A stretch of 64,000 nt of DNA. Source: Bolinopsis microptera (taxonomy: Eukaryota > Ctenophora > Tentaculata > Lobata > Bolinopsidae). The position numbers were made by a program, and so were the translations under genes. Each line of letters begins with the position of its first letter. Position 1 is the stretch's first letter. The notes under the pieces are model-generated. The model was given only the letters and a program-made list of their open reading frames with translations. It was not told where the DNA came from and made no database searches. Shown here piece after piece: positions 32,239 to 45,961 of the stretch. The DNA lies in the NCBI RefSeq assembly GCF_026151205.1, contig NC_087076.1, positions 20,826,828 through 20,890,827 on the forward strand. The letters are read 5' to 3'.

Positions 32239-33800
32239 AACTCATTAATTAAAGAATACTTTAATAATGAGTTCAATGACAAAGATGAACCCCACCTCCC
32301 AGCATTCATAGACCCTCCTGGAAGCCTCCTCTGTCCCATAACACCTGAAGAAGTTGGCCGTGCTGTTATGAAGCTGAAATCCGGTAGAGCGTGTGGCCCT
32401 GACGGTATACCTAATGAGCTAATGAAAGCTGCTGGATATCCCCTCCACTGTGAGTTGGCTAGGATCTATAATCTCTCCTTTGAGACCAACACATACATCC
32501 CAGCTATTGGAGAAGGTATCCTGACACCCCTTCAGAAGCCAGGAAAACCCCGAGGTCCGATAAAGTCTATCCGGCCCCTCACATTGCTAAATGGAACTAG
32601 AAAAGTCCTATCCCTCGTAGCCTTGAACAGAATCAATTACCACGTTGATATGTACACTGGACCTTGGCAGGCGGCATACAAGCAGGGTCGCAGTTGTGCT
32701 GACCTGGTATGGTCTCAGAGAATGTTGACATCAGTGGTTACCAGGCGCGAGTTTGAGTATAGTAAAATCAACATCGACATGACCGCTGCGTTTAATACTA
32801 TCCGCAGACAGACCATCATCAACCTCCTCATTGATGCAGGATGCTCTAGAGACGACATTCGCCTAGTTCAGTACCTCCTCTCAAATACAAAGCTCAAGGT
32901 GACGGTCAACAGATCTGAGTCTGGTGAATTTGTGATTAATATTGGCGCTTACCAGGGAGACAGTCTGGCAGGTAAAGTGTTTACATTGACCCTTGCCGGT
33001 GCCCTGAATCACATCAGAGCCGTGATCAGTGTCACGATTCCTAGACCGAACCCCCCAGTCTCTGATAGAGGCCTCCCGTTAGAGTCCGCCTATGCTGACG
33101 ATGCTGAGCTTCTGAGTGAAGATGGTCAGAGCCTGGTGAAGATACTAGAGATTGCCAGTGATATACTAAAGGATTGGAGTCTCTTTGTTAACGAATCAAA
33201 GACGGTGTTTACAAGAGTGTATTTGGCAGATACAGATGCTTTAGATTTTAGATGACCTTGGCAATAAAATCTGAGGAGGATGAAGAGTGGGCAGTGTGGG
33301 AGTCAGTGGCTATTAGGATCAATGATACTTGTTCAGAAAGAGATATTCGTCAACCAGACAAACAAAGCCAATGTAAGCCTTGTACAACCTACAAGAAAGT
33401 CCTGGTTGTATAGTTCTCGTTAGATCTAGTGGAGATAGAGTTAGAATAGAAAAGCTGACGATGTACGAACTCTTGTCTCTTCAGTTGTTGTTGTATAATT
33501 GTAGCAGCGGGGATGCTCCTGAACCTAATGGCATCTCTGTCGAAGTTCTCACAAGGAAAGCATCTGAGACAGAATGCAAACACCTACGGTTTTCTCAGTA
33601 ACGAGACCTTATATTAAGAGATGTCACTGTAGGACCCCAATTTTCTGAATGGATTCAGAGAAAGCAAGGTGCGAAGATGCTTGGGCACGTTCTAGAAGCG
33701 GTGTGATGACATCTCCCCCGACTTTCTCTATCTTTCAGATTTGCCATCGTTTAGGTTGTCTCGACTACAAAGGAGGAGGGAGGGGCTGACCCGTTCAAAT
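32239..33800 (+). mobile_element. 5'-truncated LINE with reverse transcriptase
   Basis: A frame open from about 32245 to 33255 encodes the LINE reverse transcriptase: GRACGPDGIPNELMKAAGYP, IRPLTLLNGTRKVLS, AAYKQGRSCADLVWSQRM, INIDMTAAFNTI, GAYQGDSLAGKVFTL and YADDAELL, the last being the catalytic motif (YADD). After the stop at 33255 the C-terminal part continues with frameshifts (ILVQKEIFVNQTNKANVSL near 33325, LLLYNCSSG near 33490, ARCLGTF near 33675). The endonuclease is missing, as usual for 5'-truncated LINE insertions. The left edge coincides exactly with the end of the segmental duplication. It differs in sequence from the LINE at 22.9-26.0 kb, so it is another family. Confidence 0.85.
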
Positions 33801-36060
33801 TTTATTTGTTTGATTATTAAAGACATTATGAAAAGTACATTTTGTTATTGTTAAATATAAGATTTAGTTTCTGTTAATTATCAAACGATTTTAGTGTACA
33901 ATGCTCATGATAGACGATTATGGAGATGCTAGAAGATGCTATGGGTAGAGGTCGAGACTACTCGGCCACTCGATATTTGACGATTTTTTTTCTATTAATC
34001 TTGTGTGTGCTGTTTTTAGTTGATTTACTATACATCCACGTTTACATTTTATTATAGGTTTTTTGAGGTCTTTAACAACTAAATTTTTATTTTTTTATTG
34101 CCTTTTATGTAACATTTTGTTTCTGTAAAATAAATATTTTTGAAAATTTATTTTGATAATGGAGGCTAATATTTGTATATTTTACGCTTCTGAGTCATTT
34201 TCCTATTATCGTATGTTTGGTTGTTATTTTGTTATTGTATATATTAATGGTCATTTTGTTTTGATTTATTATCTTATTTGAAGTCTTTTGTTGTATCTTT
34301 GCATTAGTAATATATTTTGGTGTTCAGTAATGTTTTAAATTAGTGTTGTAAAGTTTTCGTATCTATGTTTATTAAGATCGTTAATGAAGGGATTGATTTA
34401 TTGTGTTGGTGGAAGGTACTCTAATACTCTTCCACGTCCGGGAAATGGCGTTTCGTTTATATTGTATCAAACATGAATCACATTCTTGATTCTCATTTTG
34501 ATTCCTGACTTAGATTACATTGATTTTTGGCAACTCTTTCCGATGAGTTGCAATTTCGTCTCTTATGGGCTCTGAAAGGAATATACAACGTGATATCGTG
34601 GAGACGACCTATTGGATATCTTAAGGAAGACTGGCGGTTTTTTTTCAGGTATAATTGTGTGTTTTACAGTTTAAATAACTTAAAAATCCTTTTAGATGTT
34701 AATTTTTTCCATTTCTATGATGGATTATGCCGTCTTCAGTCTATTGTGTGTCTATTAGTTATGCCAAAGTAATTTGTCACACCTTTACATTAAAATTTTA
34801 GAACGTCTGTAGAGTTATCATGGAATCGGTAAGCTGACAAATTCTTAATATGTGATATGTCAACATGTTACTATCTGTTTCAGCTGATCCGAAAAAAGAA
34901 GTACTGACAGAACACTTTGGATGCTACAAAAGTAACAGGGCCAAACGTTTTGGATCGGGAGGGATCAAGGCGTCCTGGATTAATGTTAATTAACCTTTAC
35001 AACTGATGTGTATCGGGAATTGGTAAAACAAAGCATTGAAGGAGTGCAAGGTTCGTCAAACATTTAGTTGCTTATTTTTATTGTACTTTATAGAGGGGAG
35101 GGGGGGCGAGCGGAGGGGCAAAAGTACGTTAAATAACACTACGTTTGTTCTTTATAGGATAGTAAACGGATTACCCGGATTCAGGTAAATTTTGTTGGTA
35201 TAGACTTTACTATTCACCATCATTCGAGGAATGTGTGCTTGAGTCCATTTAAATCACTCAGCAGTAGTAAACAAAGGGGATTCACAAACCAGTTTGACCC
35301 AGTGAGCGGTGATAAAAACAAACAGTTACAGAGTACGGACCTAAACGGACTTAATTAAAATAATGTTATACAAATAATAAGTTAATGTTTTATTATTTTT
35401 TAGCTAATATTAATATTAAGTTTTTATTAATTATTTACCAAGCCATCCAGAGTGTAGATGTAGTTGTGTATTCTTAGATTGAGTTGGAGCCGAGTGTAGT
35501 TCATTATTCTCAGTGATTGCTGTCTCGCTCTGGTTATCAGTGTACTCAAAAGCACTATGGAACGCACTTTGGCATGAGATTACTCCTTCCAAATCGTACT
35601 ATTGCCAGTCTCTCTGACATGTGTTTTCAACTAATGTGTAATACAATCACTACGACCGTGTGTTGGCTTCCGAATTGTGCAAATTGAATTAATATTTATT
35701 GGAAAAACTGTACAAATAGTAAAAGACAAAAATGAAGGCTCCGTTCATCCACCTTTACAAATATCGTGGATCTATTCCTAAATTGTGGTAAATTAAAAAT
35801 TTGCTATACTTTGCACTGTCGAAAATAAGATTGTAATTGGATAATAATCCCTGTTTTTTTTGCAAACCTTTACATTGAAGAACACAAGTAAGAAATATTT
35901 AATCCATGACTAATTCCAAGGTCATGTGTTAGTTATTGTAATGTTAGATAATTTTCAGTTTGGAAAAAGAGGAATTTGTAATCTAGGTATCGTAAATTTA
36001 TATTACACAAACCATGTTCTCAAGTACTTATTCTCTGCAACATTAATACCTTTATTCCCA
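33800..36060. repeat. Noisy direct duplication, copy 1 (partner 38020-42550)
   Basis: Blocks at 34140-34640, 35160-35620 and 35720-36060 recur in the same order at 38040-38520, 40260-40690 and 42190-42550. Examples are TACGCTTCTGAGTC, CTTAAG.A..GACTGGCGG, CAGTGA.TGCTGTCTCG and GTTCATC.ACCTTTA. Differences are mostly single-base gains and losses. No gene is supported; the short frames are not conserved between copies. Confidence 0.65.
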
Positions 36061-38020
36061 TATGATTTGGGAGACCAAAAAATTTGAGCGGGCCGTTCGC
36101 ACAATTTTTTGCAGACCATTTAATTGCATAATCTTTTCCAGTCTGATTAATTTTTGCCTAAACCCCAAACTTTTGGGCATTTGGACTGTTGGCCGGAAAT
36201 TATAGAAAGATGGCTCTTTTTCTTTCATACTACAAGTGATTTAATATTCTGAAATTTTAGTTTTCTAATCTGTCATTCATGGCTTGACCAAAGTAAAAAG
36301 GCTTCTATTTTAAATGATAGAAATAACTGGAATATAGCTAAAAGCTACTAAAAAAACACAATTCGCAACTAGTTAGAGGTTACGAATAGCTAGAGGTTTT
36401 TTACTAGATCTGCATATGGATTATACATCTACCGTAAAGTCTGATCTAATGCATACAGGGTTATACCCGACTTCTCAATGCCTTTCCTTATCTGTCATCT
36501 GGCCTACTCTTTTATTATACAAAAAGTTCGTTGATCCAACGTGCGATGTACTTAGGATCACGTCAAGCGGGGTATCAAATTTTCACATTTGTCTGATGTG
36601 AAAATCCTACCATTGAGTGGAAACTCTTCGTTTTTCGCCGTACCATTATTCGTACTTATTGCGCATGATTTGAATTTCTAGCCTGTCCATTGATAGATAT
36701 GTCCGGGGGTGTGTAGGCTAGATGTGTAGTGATGGGTCATATTAGCTGGTACTTTCTGTTTGTGACCAGGTTGTTGGCTTTCATCAGATCTTTAGATGTC
36801 TGTGTGTGTTTGCGGCCCAAAAACAACATCTGATATTCAGTAGCGCTTCCTTGATGAGGTTGTTGATGAGGTCTCGAACCTGTTTCTATGTGGGGAAGAT
36901 GGAAATTTTCTCAAAGATGGGACACTGGGTCAAACCTTTCGACCATCTGGTGAGGCGTCATAATGTATTGTATGTGAAAGGGTATAAATATTTGATAAGA
37001 TATGCTGAGTGTAAGTAGACTTAATCTATCTGATTGAGAGACTAAAATATCACTTTTTGGATTTCCATCATTTTGTACTTGTGCATCTTCACTGTATGTT
37101 TTTAGTAGTTACTGGGCAGATCGTTATTTAATATGTGAACAACTCAGAATACAACTCTTCTATATGCTTAAAATTTAAAGCTAGAACTGACTGGATTTAT
37201 AAAGGATTTTAATGAACTCAAGGCAAAATTTCTAACTGAAAATTTTAGTGGAAAATCGTCATTTTTTCGAAGGAATTTGCTTGCCACCAAAATTTTACGG
37301 TCGCCCAAATGACGTTCTATTTTCTGCCCATAATTTTTCGGGCTCAAATAAATTGTGATCAATATAATGGCACACAAAATTTTTGGGAAACTACAGGTTG
37401 TTATTTTTGTATTGACACATTATTGACTATTGAATTTTCAGTGCAACTTTGATTTAAATGTCCGCTTAATTTAATAGCTAAACCTTATTATCTTGAGGAC
37501 TGTAACCCCATATCAAACCATTGCTAACATCACATATCTCCGGCCCAACCAAATCTTATAAATTAAAAGGCACATAATTTCCGCCAGGCTTATCTATGTT
37601 TAGAGGTCTGACATTCTGCGCACAAAATAAAATAACTTGTTTAATAATTGCCTTTACGTCAAGCAACATTAGATAAGTGAGGATGAAAAAGGGAGAGATT
37701 CCATCAATGTACGAATTGAATTATCACTTTCTATTCACAATTGCTTAGACTATGTTAAGTAATTTACGAATTTAGAAGGATTTATAAAAGATTGTGAATT
37801 CTAATTAAAAATCAATTATTGTATCAGATTTTTATAATGTTGTATTCAAATATATATATGTTTTAAAAAATGTTCATTGACGGCTTATATAAACATCAGT
37901 TTTGTAATTATAAGTTTTGGGGCGGTTTTAAAAACTGACTTTTTATCTATTGCCCTTTTCTGTAAAAATTCTTTCTGTAAAAATTCTTTCTGTTTAAAAT
38001 ATTATTAATTTTTTTCTGTG
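36060..38020. other. Gene-free AT-rich interval
   Basis: No supported gene. Weak matches to 42590-42650 (TTATTATCTTGAG) continue the duplication pattern. Nothing else is recognised. Confidence 0.4.
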
Positions 38021-41000
38021 TAAAATTAATTATTTTTGAAAATTTTTTTTGTTGAAGGAGCAAAAAAATTTGATATATGTACGCTTCTGAGTCTTCTTCT
38101 AATGTCGTATTTGTTTTGTTGTTATTTTGTTTTTTTGCTATTATGTTTTTTATGATTGTTATTGTTTTGAGTTTTTAATTCATTTGTTCTTTAGTTGTAT
38201 CTTTGAATTAGTGTGTAATATATATTTTTCGGTGTTTGTTAATTTTGTTTTCGTTGTTATCTTTTATTCAGGCGTTTCAGAAGGAATTGGATTTTAATGT
38301 AGTTGGAGGAGTACTAAGCATAATACAGTCCGATAAGGCGTTTCTATTGTATCAAAATTTGAATAACATTCTTGCTTCTATTTGATTCCTGATCCTATGA
38401 TTAGATTATTTTTAGGCTTCGTTCAATGAATTGAAATTTAGTCTCTTAAGAGGGCTATGAATGGAAATTAAACTTGTCATTGTGAGTTATCCTATTGGGA
38501 TATCTTAAGCACAAAGACAGTTTGTTGTGAAGGTTATTAAAGTTTATTTAAATAACCATTCCTTAATTATTTTTGGTGTAGTTGTTAATTTTCTTCTTTC
38601 TGCTGATAGATTTATGCCGTCGTCGAATATTGTCTATTAGTAAATGCAAACTATATATATCTCCCATTACATTGTTTTTTAGAGCGTCTGTTGGGATTTC
38701 ATGATAATCACAGGCAGCGATCTTATCTTTGATATGTCTCTTGATACTATAAGAATCAGCTGATACGATGTATAGAAGACGACAGTAACTACATCGGATG
38801 TAGATACAAAACTTAATAGCACAATAAAAAGTTTAGTGGGGTGAATACAAGCGTCGTGTTTAATGTTAACTTTACAACAGTTGTATATAAGGAAATGTAC
38901 TTAGTAAAGCAAGAGTGCATGGTTTCGTCATACTTTTACACATATTTTATTTTATGTTCTGATTTATTGCCTTTTTAGTTCATTCATGTGTTTTGATTAA
39001 ACCTTACAAGCTAACACTCTACAGGTGTGTTATCTACAGTAATTTCCCCAATTTAGGGGTAAAATCCGCGTCGATATATCGGGGAGGGTTTTAATTGTTT
39101 ACAATATGTACTTGGTTGATTGGTGGGCCCTATTTGGGGTGAAGGAATTGCACTCCAGGCCCCCCCCCCCCCCCCCGGCTACTTTATTACCTCTAAAACT
39201 GGGAACATCTCTGCCCGAATTAATAAATTTTGTAACCTGTTTCGAACACAAATGTAGACTCAGATTTGGAGTTTGACGAATATCACAACAACTATCGATC
39301 AGGTGCCAAAAACCTGAAATAAAGATCAACATTATATGAAGCTCTGCTCTTCGATCTTACTCTGTTGGCTTTGGTAGGTTAATGTAAATATTTATATTTT
39401 TATATGTTTGTAAAGAGTGTTTACAGAGTAGTTACGATTTCCTGTGCGATGTAACATCTTTTTAGTGGGAAGGGTCTTCACACATTATCTTTCTTCTAAA
39501 TACTAGAATTTTACTCCAATATGATTTAATTATCATCTGGTAAGAAATTGTGAAAAACGTTACAACGTCAAATTTAACATGTTTACGCTTCGCGGAACTG
39601 TGTCAAATATACGACCTTATAGAAGCAGACTACAAGTTGCAGATGGTCTGTTACTACGAATGGATGAATATTTACTTTTCGGTTTGTAACATGAACAGCT
39701 CTGATTGATCCATGTTAATAGTTTGAACAGACGGTGGTACTGATGATATGAATCCTTCTTGATTATCTATATTATTAGCGTGCAGTCCTCTTTTGCGGTG
39801 TCGTTGCGGTATGAAAATGTTTTTACGGCATAGCGAGGGACGAGGTGGAATCCAACATCAACAGCTGCTACCAGGTATTTCCCAACTAATCACCGGCAAA
39901 CAGTGGCACCTGGAGCACACTACATAACCATTTACTGACCAGCACTGAGGTACCACTCTCACTGTAAACCGGTGGTTCACAACACTCAATCTCCTGCAAA
40001 CGGTGGTACCAAATCATCACATGCATCCAGGTGTAACCCACTAATCACCTGCTACGGACAGGTTCCTACCCTCCACCATGCCAACCGGAGTGGTAACTAT
40101 ACTATCACCTGCATACCGGTGGCCTCTAACCAACCACTCGAACCGTGGGGAGCTATGATTTCTACATTAATATGACCACTCTCCGCAATGTTACTATGAG
40201 GTCATTCGACACTTCCCACGGCTCCCACGCCCACAGTAAATGCTTGTCAACCACTAGTGGTGGGGGAAGGAACATACTCTACACTATGGACGGACTGGTT
40301 TGCAATAAACATCCTAATCAGTAAACAAGTTCAACTAGTGTTGAACCAGTTAAATAGATGACCTTACCTCAAAAAATTGGACAGTGATGAAAACAGTTAC
40401 GGAGAGAGTTACAAGTAGGCGTGTACGGATAACGGAGACTTAAATTAATTATACTGTAACTTAACAACATAATAAGTTATTTTTTATTATTATTATAGTA
40501 TAGTTATTATTAAGTTTTTATTATATATTTAAACAAGCACCTATGAGAGTAGATTGTAGTGTGAGTTTTTGTTCGTGAAGTGAGAGTGCTAGATCTATAT
40601 ATCAGTGACTGCTGTCTCGGCCTCTACGTTATCAGTAATCCACAGCAATTGGAACAAGCACTTTGTCAGAGATTATACTTCCTGATCGTCCTCTGCCAGT
40701 CTTTTTTTTTATTAAATACTTTTCAAATTTTTCTGAGTACGCAATAGATGAATTTAAAATAGAATCGTTCAAAATATCGCCCCATTCTGTAAAATATGAT
40801 GGGCAACCAAACTCGGTATAAGTAAAAAAAATTAGTGAAACTATCGTCCGCAGTAGTAACTTGGACTCATTAACATCGAATTAATCTTAATCCAAACATT
40901 TATGAAAAACTATTTAATAACAAACAAATCCATGGTGAATTAACTGTGGATATTAGTCAAAATGGTATTTTCAATTCGTCAAATTACAGATACATAGGAT

Positions 41001-42550
41001 ACAGGTCTGAAATGGTCATTTATGTGTGTGATGGTGTTGCGGGTGGAGTGTGATATGATGTTGGGGATAAAGTATAGAAGGTAGTAAAAAAATTAATAAA
41101 ACGAAAATAATAATAATAATATGGGAGCAATGAGTACTAGGTCTAGACTTGTTGTTTACTATCCAATAAACATTTCCATAGATGCTTAGTGACCTCAGCT
41201 TTGAAAGGTTGTAGACAAATCTGTCTTACTGTAAAGGGAAGTCATTCCACTGTATATGGGTTTCTGTAGAAAATAGAAAAATGATTTTTGCCAGTGGGCT
41301 ATTTGAGGTACATGTGTCGGTGTTGTGAATTCAGACTTTACTTAGGTAAAATTGATGACACAAATAACAGGAATGTAGAGATGGGGGTGGCAAACGTATT
41401 TGTCAGAGAAGTGCCCTGTTAATAAAGTAGAGGATAGTGAGGCAGCGTTACAGGAAATTAAATTGTTAAGATACCTTGTGGAATAAAATTAAGATACATC
41501 AAGTCAAAATTTTGAGGACTAAGGGAGAATGGTCGAACAAGCTTGCACTTGTTGACCATATTGCTCAGGTGGATAACTGCGGACCTCTTCACAAGGACAG
41601 AATCCATTTAATAGCTCTCATTTTGGAGAGACTTTCTAATTTTATAAATAAGTGATTTTTACTAGGGCGCAAGATTTGGAAAATTTTCGAATTGGCTACG
41701 AAACAGGGGAGAGGGAGAGGTTAAAGCGCCCGGCGACGTTTCTGATCAATGTCATATGGCCCATCTCCTTATGCCCATACCAAGTTGTTTGGCAAGGAAT
41801 TATTTGTAGAAAAATTCTGTCGCACTGACTATTTCCAACTTAGCTTAGGTGTAACATCGACTCAAGATCTTTTTCTAATATCACATACAACAAGAGGTAG
41901 AGCAATCAAAGATTATATGCGAAATGGAGTGAGATAAAGATGGTTTTCACTGATACAAAAATGCACTTTCATATTTTGCTGATGGGAATCGCATTTTTGT
42001 TTCTTAAGTGCCAGTCAGAGAGATAGGTCTATATCATTTGTAAATTAGTTTTATCAGAAGATGAAAGTATTTTACGCCAGATTTTTGTATTCATCTGGCA
42101 TACAAAAAATAACTTTGTTTCAACTAAAATTTGTTAAACAAACTGGACGTGTTGCATCCGAAAGTCCAAATTAAATTTGAAAAGTTTATTTATGGGATTG
42201 AAGTAATAATTGTGGATTAATGATGGATCCCGTTCATCACCTTTAAATTTAGTGGATCTATTCTCAATGGGTAAATTTAAATTTGGCGACACATTATGCC
42301 GATATAAGAATTTTTTAAAAGGAAATCCTGTTTTATAGCACAAACTCTACTCATTGAAGAAGGACAAAGTCAGAATTATTTAATACCATGACCAAATACC
42401 TATGGTAATGTGTTAGTATGTCAAGTTACTGATCTATTATTCAGTCTTGGAATAGATAATTTGTAATCAAGGTACGTAAATAAATATTTATAATTATCTT
42501 CAACTAACATATGTTTCTCCATGTATTATTCTCTGCAAACATACATAGTT
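38020..42550. repeat. Noisy direct duplication, copy 2
   Basis: Partner of 33800-36060, expanded by unmatched inserts at about 38950-40250 and 40720-42130. The first insert contains a minisatellite (39860-40160). A C tract lies at 39160-39176. No gene is seen. Confidence 0.6.
39860..40160. repeat. Degenerate minisatellite
   Basis: About five imperfect units contain AATCACC.GC followed by AC.GTGG.ACC (around 39889, 39990, 40033, 40104). The unit length varies, roughly 50-70 bp. GC content is higher than in the flanks. Confidence 0.5.
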
Positions 42551-45500
42551 ATTTTTGATGAACACTTAGTTGACATATTGATTTTCTATTGCATTGTTTT
42601 AACTGTTTCGCTAAATATATTACTTTATTATCTTGAGACTTTATACTCCAGTAGCTGGGAGGGGTTTTTGTGAAGAGTGTGCCATTCGATAGGCAGGCAT
42701 TATAGCATTTATTGAAGGTTTTTTCCCTTAAATTTTGCCTCACGGACAACAAGTTTCTACATTTCAATTACCACCTATTATTTATCTGGTTCGTTGTGGG
42801 AATTTCCAAGGAAGCTAAATGGATTGGAATTGGTAAAGACAACATATATAATGTGCCACTGGCGACGTCGTTTACGTTTGGGGAATTTGGAAGTAATTAT
42901 ATCTCTGGGTTGAGCTTATAATTATTTGGTTTTTAAACGTTTCCCGGTTACACTAAGCAAGAAAGAAATTCACAGCCCCACTTCCCACTTCCCCTACCAT
43001 TCCCTGAACTCCCAAAAATCACCGGAAATCTTTAATAAATTTCCTAATTAGCATTATCTGACATCTCGGTTCCGTTAAAGTGGTAGATTGAATGTGACGA
43101 CAAGTTTGCCGACCCGAATGCTTGTCTGATCACCTTGGTTTCGAGATTGCAGTTTAAGAATCCTGCCTGTATCAGTCGCAAAGGTTTATATGCTAATCTA
43201 CATTGAACTAGTTGGCATAGTGCTGACAGAGTAGTTCATCCAAAACATTTTTGCTGTTTCAAGCCTCATAGGTCTCTAAAATCGTGTATATGATTTTTAA
43301 GCTGTCGTTGGCCGTGGGACTATTTCTTTGGGTAATTTGTATTTTTTGTTACTACTTATAGTGTAATACTAGAGGTTATCTTGTTTAAATACTTTATCAC
43401 AGTACCTTTTCCCAATTGGACAAAGATAAACTGTGACACGGAGGATGTGACACGGGTTTTTGTGCACTGGGTTGTGATGTGACACGGGTGTGTCACAGAC
43501 AGATTTGATGATGTCAAACCAGCTTCTAAAATTATCAACCTGGCCTGATTTAACCTTATTTGGAATGGCCCTTGATAAGTATTTCCAGAGGTCTTGGTTT
43601 CTTTTACATACGGCTCATCATTTTTAATTCCGAAAAATGATCTTATATTTCAGTTTAAAATTATATAGGATATTTGAAATACTTTGAAAAAAGGTGTTAA
43701 ATCATTAATGCTGCTCGTTCTCAGGACACAATCCGAAATTTAAGCGACGCTTTAATCACAGCTAAATGATGGTCACCAGCACTCCTATTTCTGGACAATG
43801 CCAGGAATCTTAATCAGCTCTATTACTCAAGGTGACTCTATTCATTGCATGGTATTATTTTTGTTTGGGTTTTTTTTGGGTTCTTTTGTGATAGTTAAAC
43901 GCGACTTACTAGCGATGGTGGCGGCAACTAGCGTATCCAGCGCTCAGTTGTTATCCTGCGCTGGATTAATAATAATAGAGATGGGGATAGCGCTGGTTGT
44001 CACCAGCCAGCGCTTGTTGGCGCGTTTACAACTATCGCAAAAGAACGGGTGGTTTAAAAGTTGCCTACTTGCCTTACGTTGTTATTGGTGTTGTATTGTG
44101 CCATATTTGTATTTACAGAAGAAAAAACGATAATTCGGACCATAAGACTTGTTAATAGCTATTGTTTTACGCAGATTTTGTGGAAAATGTCTCTCTTTGA
44201 ATCTGGCCCCGCCGATATAGTTACAATTTTTTTTTCCTACTGTTTTAGATCAAGGATGTCCTGAGTTTAATAATTTATTTTGTTAACATGTTATATTATT
44301 AGTTTCTCTGATTTTATTTCTTATATTGTTTAATTAATATTTACTGTATATAGTTATATAGGGTAAACACACTCTAAAATATAAAATTTAAACCAATATT
44401 TCATTACAATGTTGTTCTGAAGAAGAATTAAATTAATCATAAAATCATTTTTCCAGAAAATAATTAATTCCTAAAACTACAAATTTAAAATACATGTTTT
44501 TCGTGTGGGAATTTTTTTTACACAATAACCCAGATCTACTTACCATAACACCATATTATGTTCATTGGTTAGTACATCCTTTAGATGGGAAATCACGTGC
44601 GTAATTAAATTTCTGAACACAAGTCAGCTCCATTATGTCCGGGCCGCAAGGAAGTGGTTAAGTAAGAGTATGTGGTTATCACTACAGCACAACAAAAGAA
44701 CAAATTATCAGGCAGAACTTCAAAGTTGAACACAATTTATTCATATTATTCTTTTATATTGGGCCGTGTTTTAAACTGTTATTTGATAAGTGCACTATCG
44801 TAAGGTCTATCAATGAAACTACTTAATAATATGGCTAATGTGACTAGCTGTGCTACTATAGCCAACGGGCAGATCACGAACGTATTCATATGCCCTTCCT
44901 ATCGTTATTGTGCACACAATGTTATGTTTCCTGCTTTTGATATCTTAAAGTTGATAATTCAGTCATATAATTTAAGTTTTCGAGATACCATGAAAATTTT
45001 TAATGTTCTGTCTCCCCAGCCTAATATGAACAATTCGTTCTTACATCATTGATATTTTTTATTAAGCTTGTAATTGTGCCAGTAACGTAATGTGTACAGC
45101 AACAGGCACAAAAGTCGTACTTCATGAGCTACTCTCTCTCTCTCTCTCTTTCCTTTGCTTTTTAAATTTTGACGTAATCAAATTTAGGTTTCGGGTTGTG
45201 TAGAGTATATCTTGCCTCATAATACTCCTTACATATTGCTCTTTAATCGATTGTTCTTTAGTATATCATCTTAGATTGTTTTGCTTTTAATTATGTAGAG
45301 AAGAAAGCCTTTTTTGATTCGTTTCTTGTTGTACGATCGTTTGTTGCAGATTTTTGGATATTAACAGAACCTCTATACAGTGTTTAAAAGGTCGGGTGCC
45401 TGTAGAATCTATGAAGATAAGCTGTGGGACTGAATTGAATGAGGCAGATGGAAAGGAAGCAAGTGATGCTGTCTTCCTTAACTGTGGGTGGGATTCTCCA

Positions 45501-45960
45501 GAAATTTACTGAGGGTCTACAATACAGCTCTTAACATCACTAGGGTAACGGGTCTGGATGGAATATTTTTTGGGTAGGTTAAAGGGTTTACTATTCAATA
45601 TCCATTAAAATTTCACACTCAAATTAGGGTTAAAATTAAAACGTTTTAGAAAGTGAGCGTACATATAACCGTTTTATGGTTATTCCTCTTAAGGTTTTGT
45701 ATTTTTAAAATGTTTAAACTTCTAAAGACGCCACACTGGCAGTATTTTGATGTTGGGTATTTTCTACCGCAACTTAATTCTGCTGTTAACATCCTACTTA
45801 TGTTGTGACCATATACATACAACCGTTTAGATTGTTTGGGAGGCAGGGAAACATACACCAGTTAAACTTTAGGCTCTTAAAATTCTTCGAATATGAATAT
45901 TCCATTCTTTAGAGAATACTTCCTCAACTTTTTGTTAAATGTAGTGTTGAAAGTATTAAA
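42550..45960. other. Gene-free interval with one unusual GC-richer frame
   Basis: Mostly AT-rich. A 111-codon frame at 43798-44133 has hydrophobic stretches (MVLFLFGFFLGSFVIV; AGLIIIEMGIALVV) and its 43895-44090 part is more GC-rich than the surroundings. I recognise no family and cannot support it as a gene. A (CT)n run lies at 45130-45149. Confidence 0.35.
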
Positions 45961-45961
45961 A

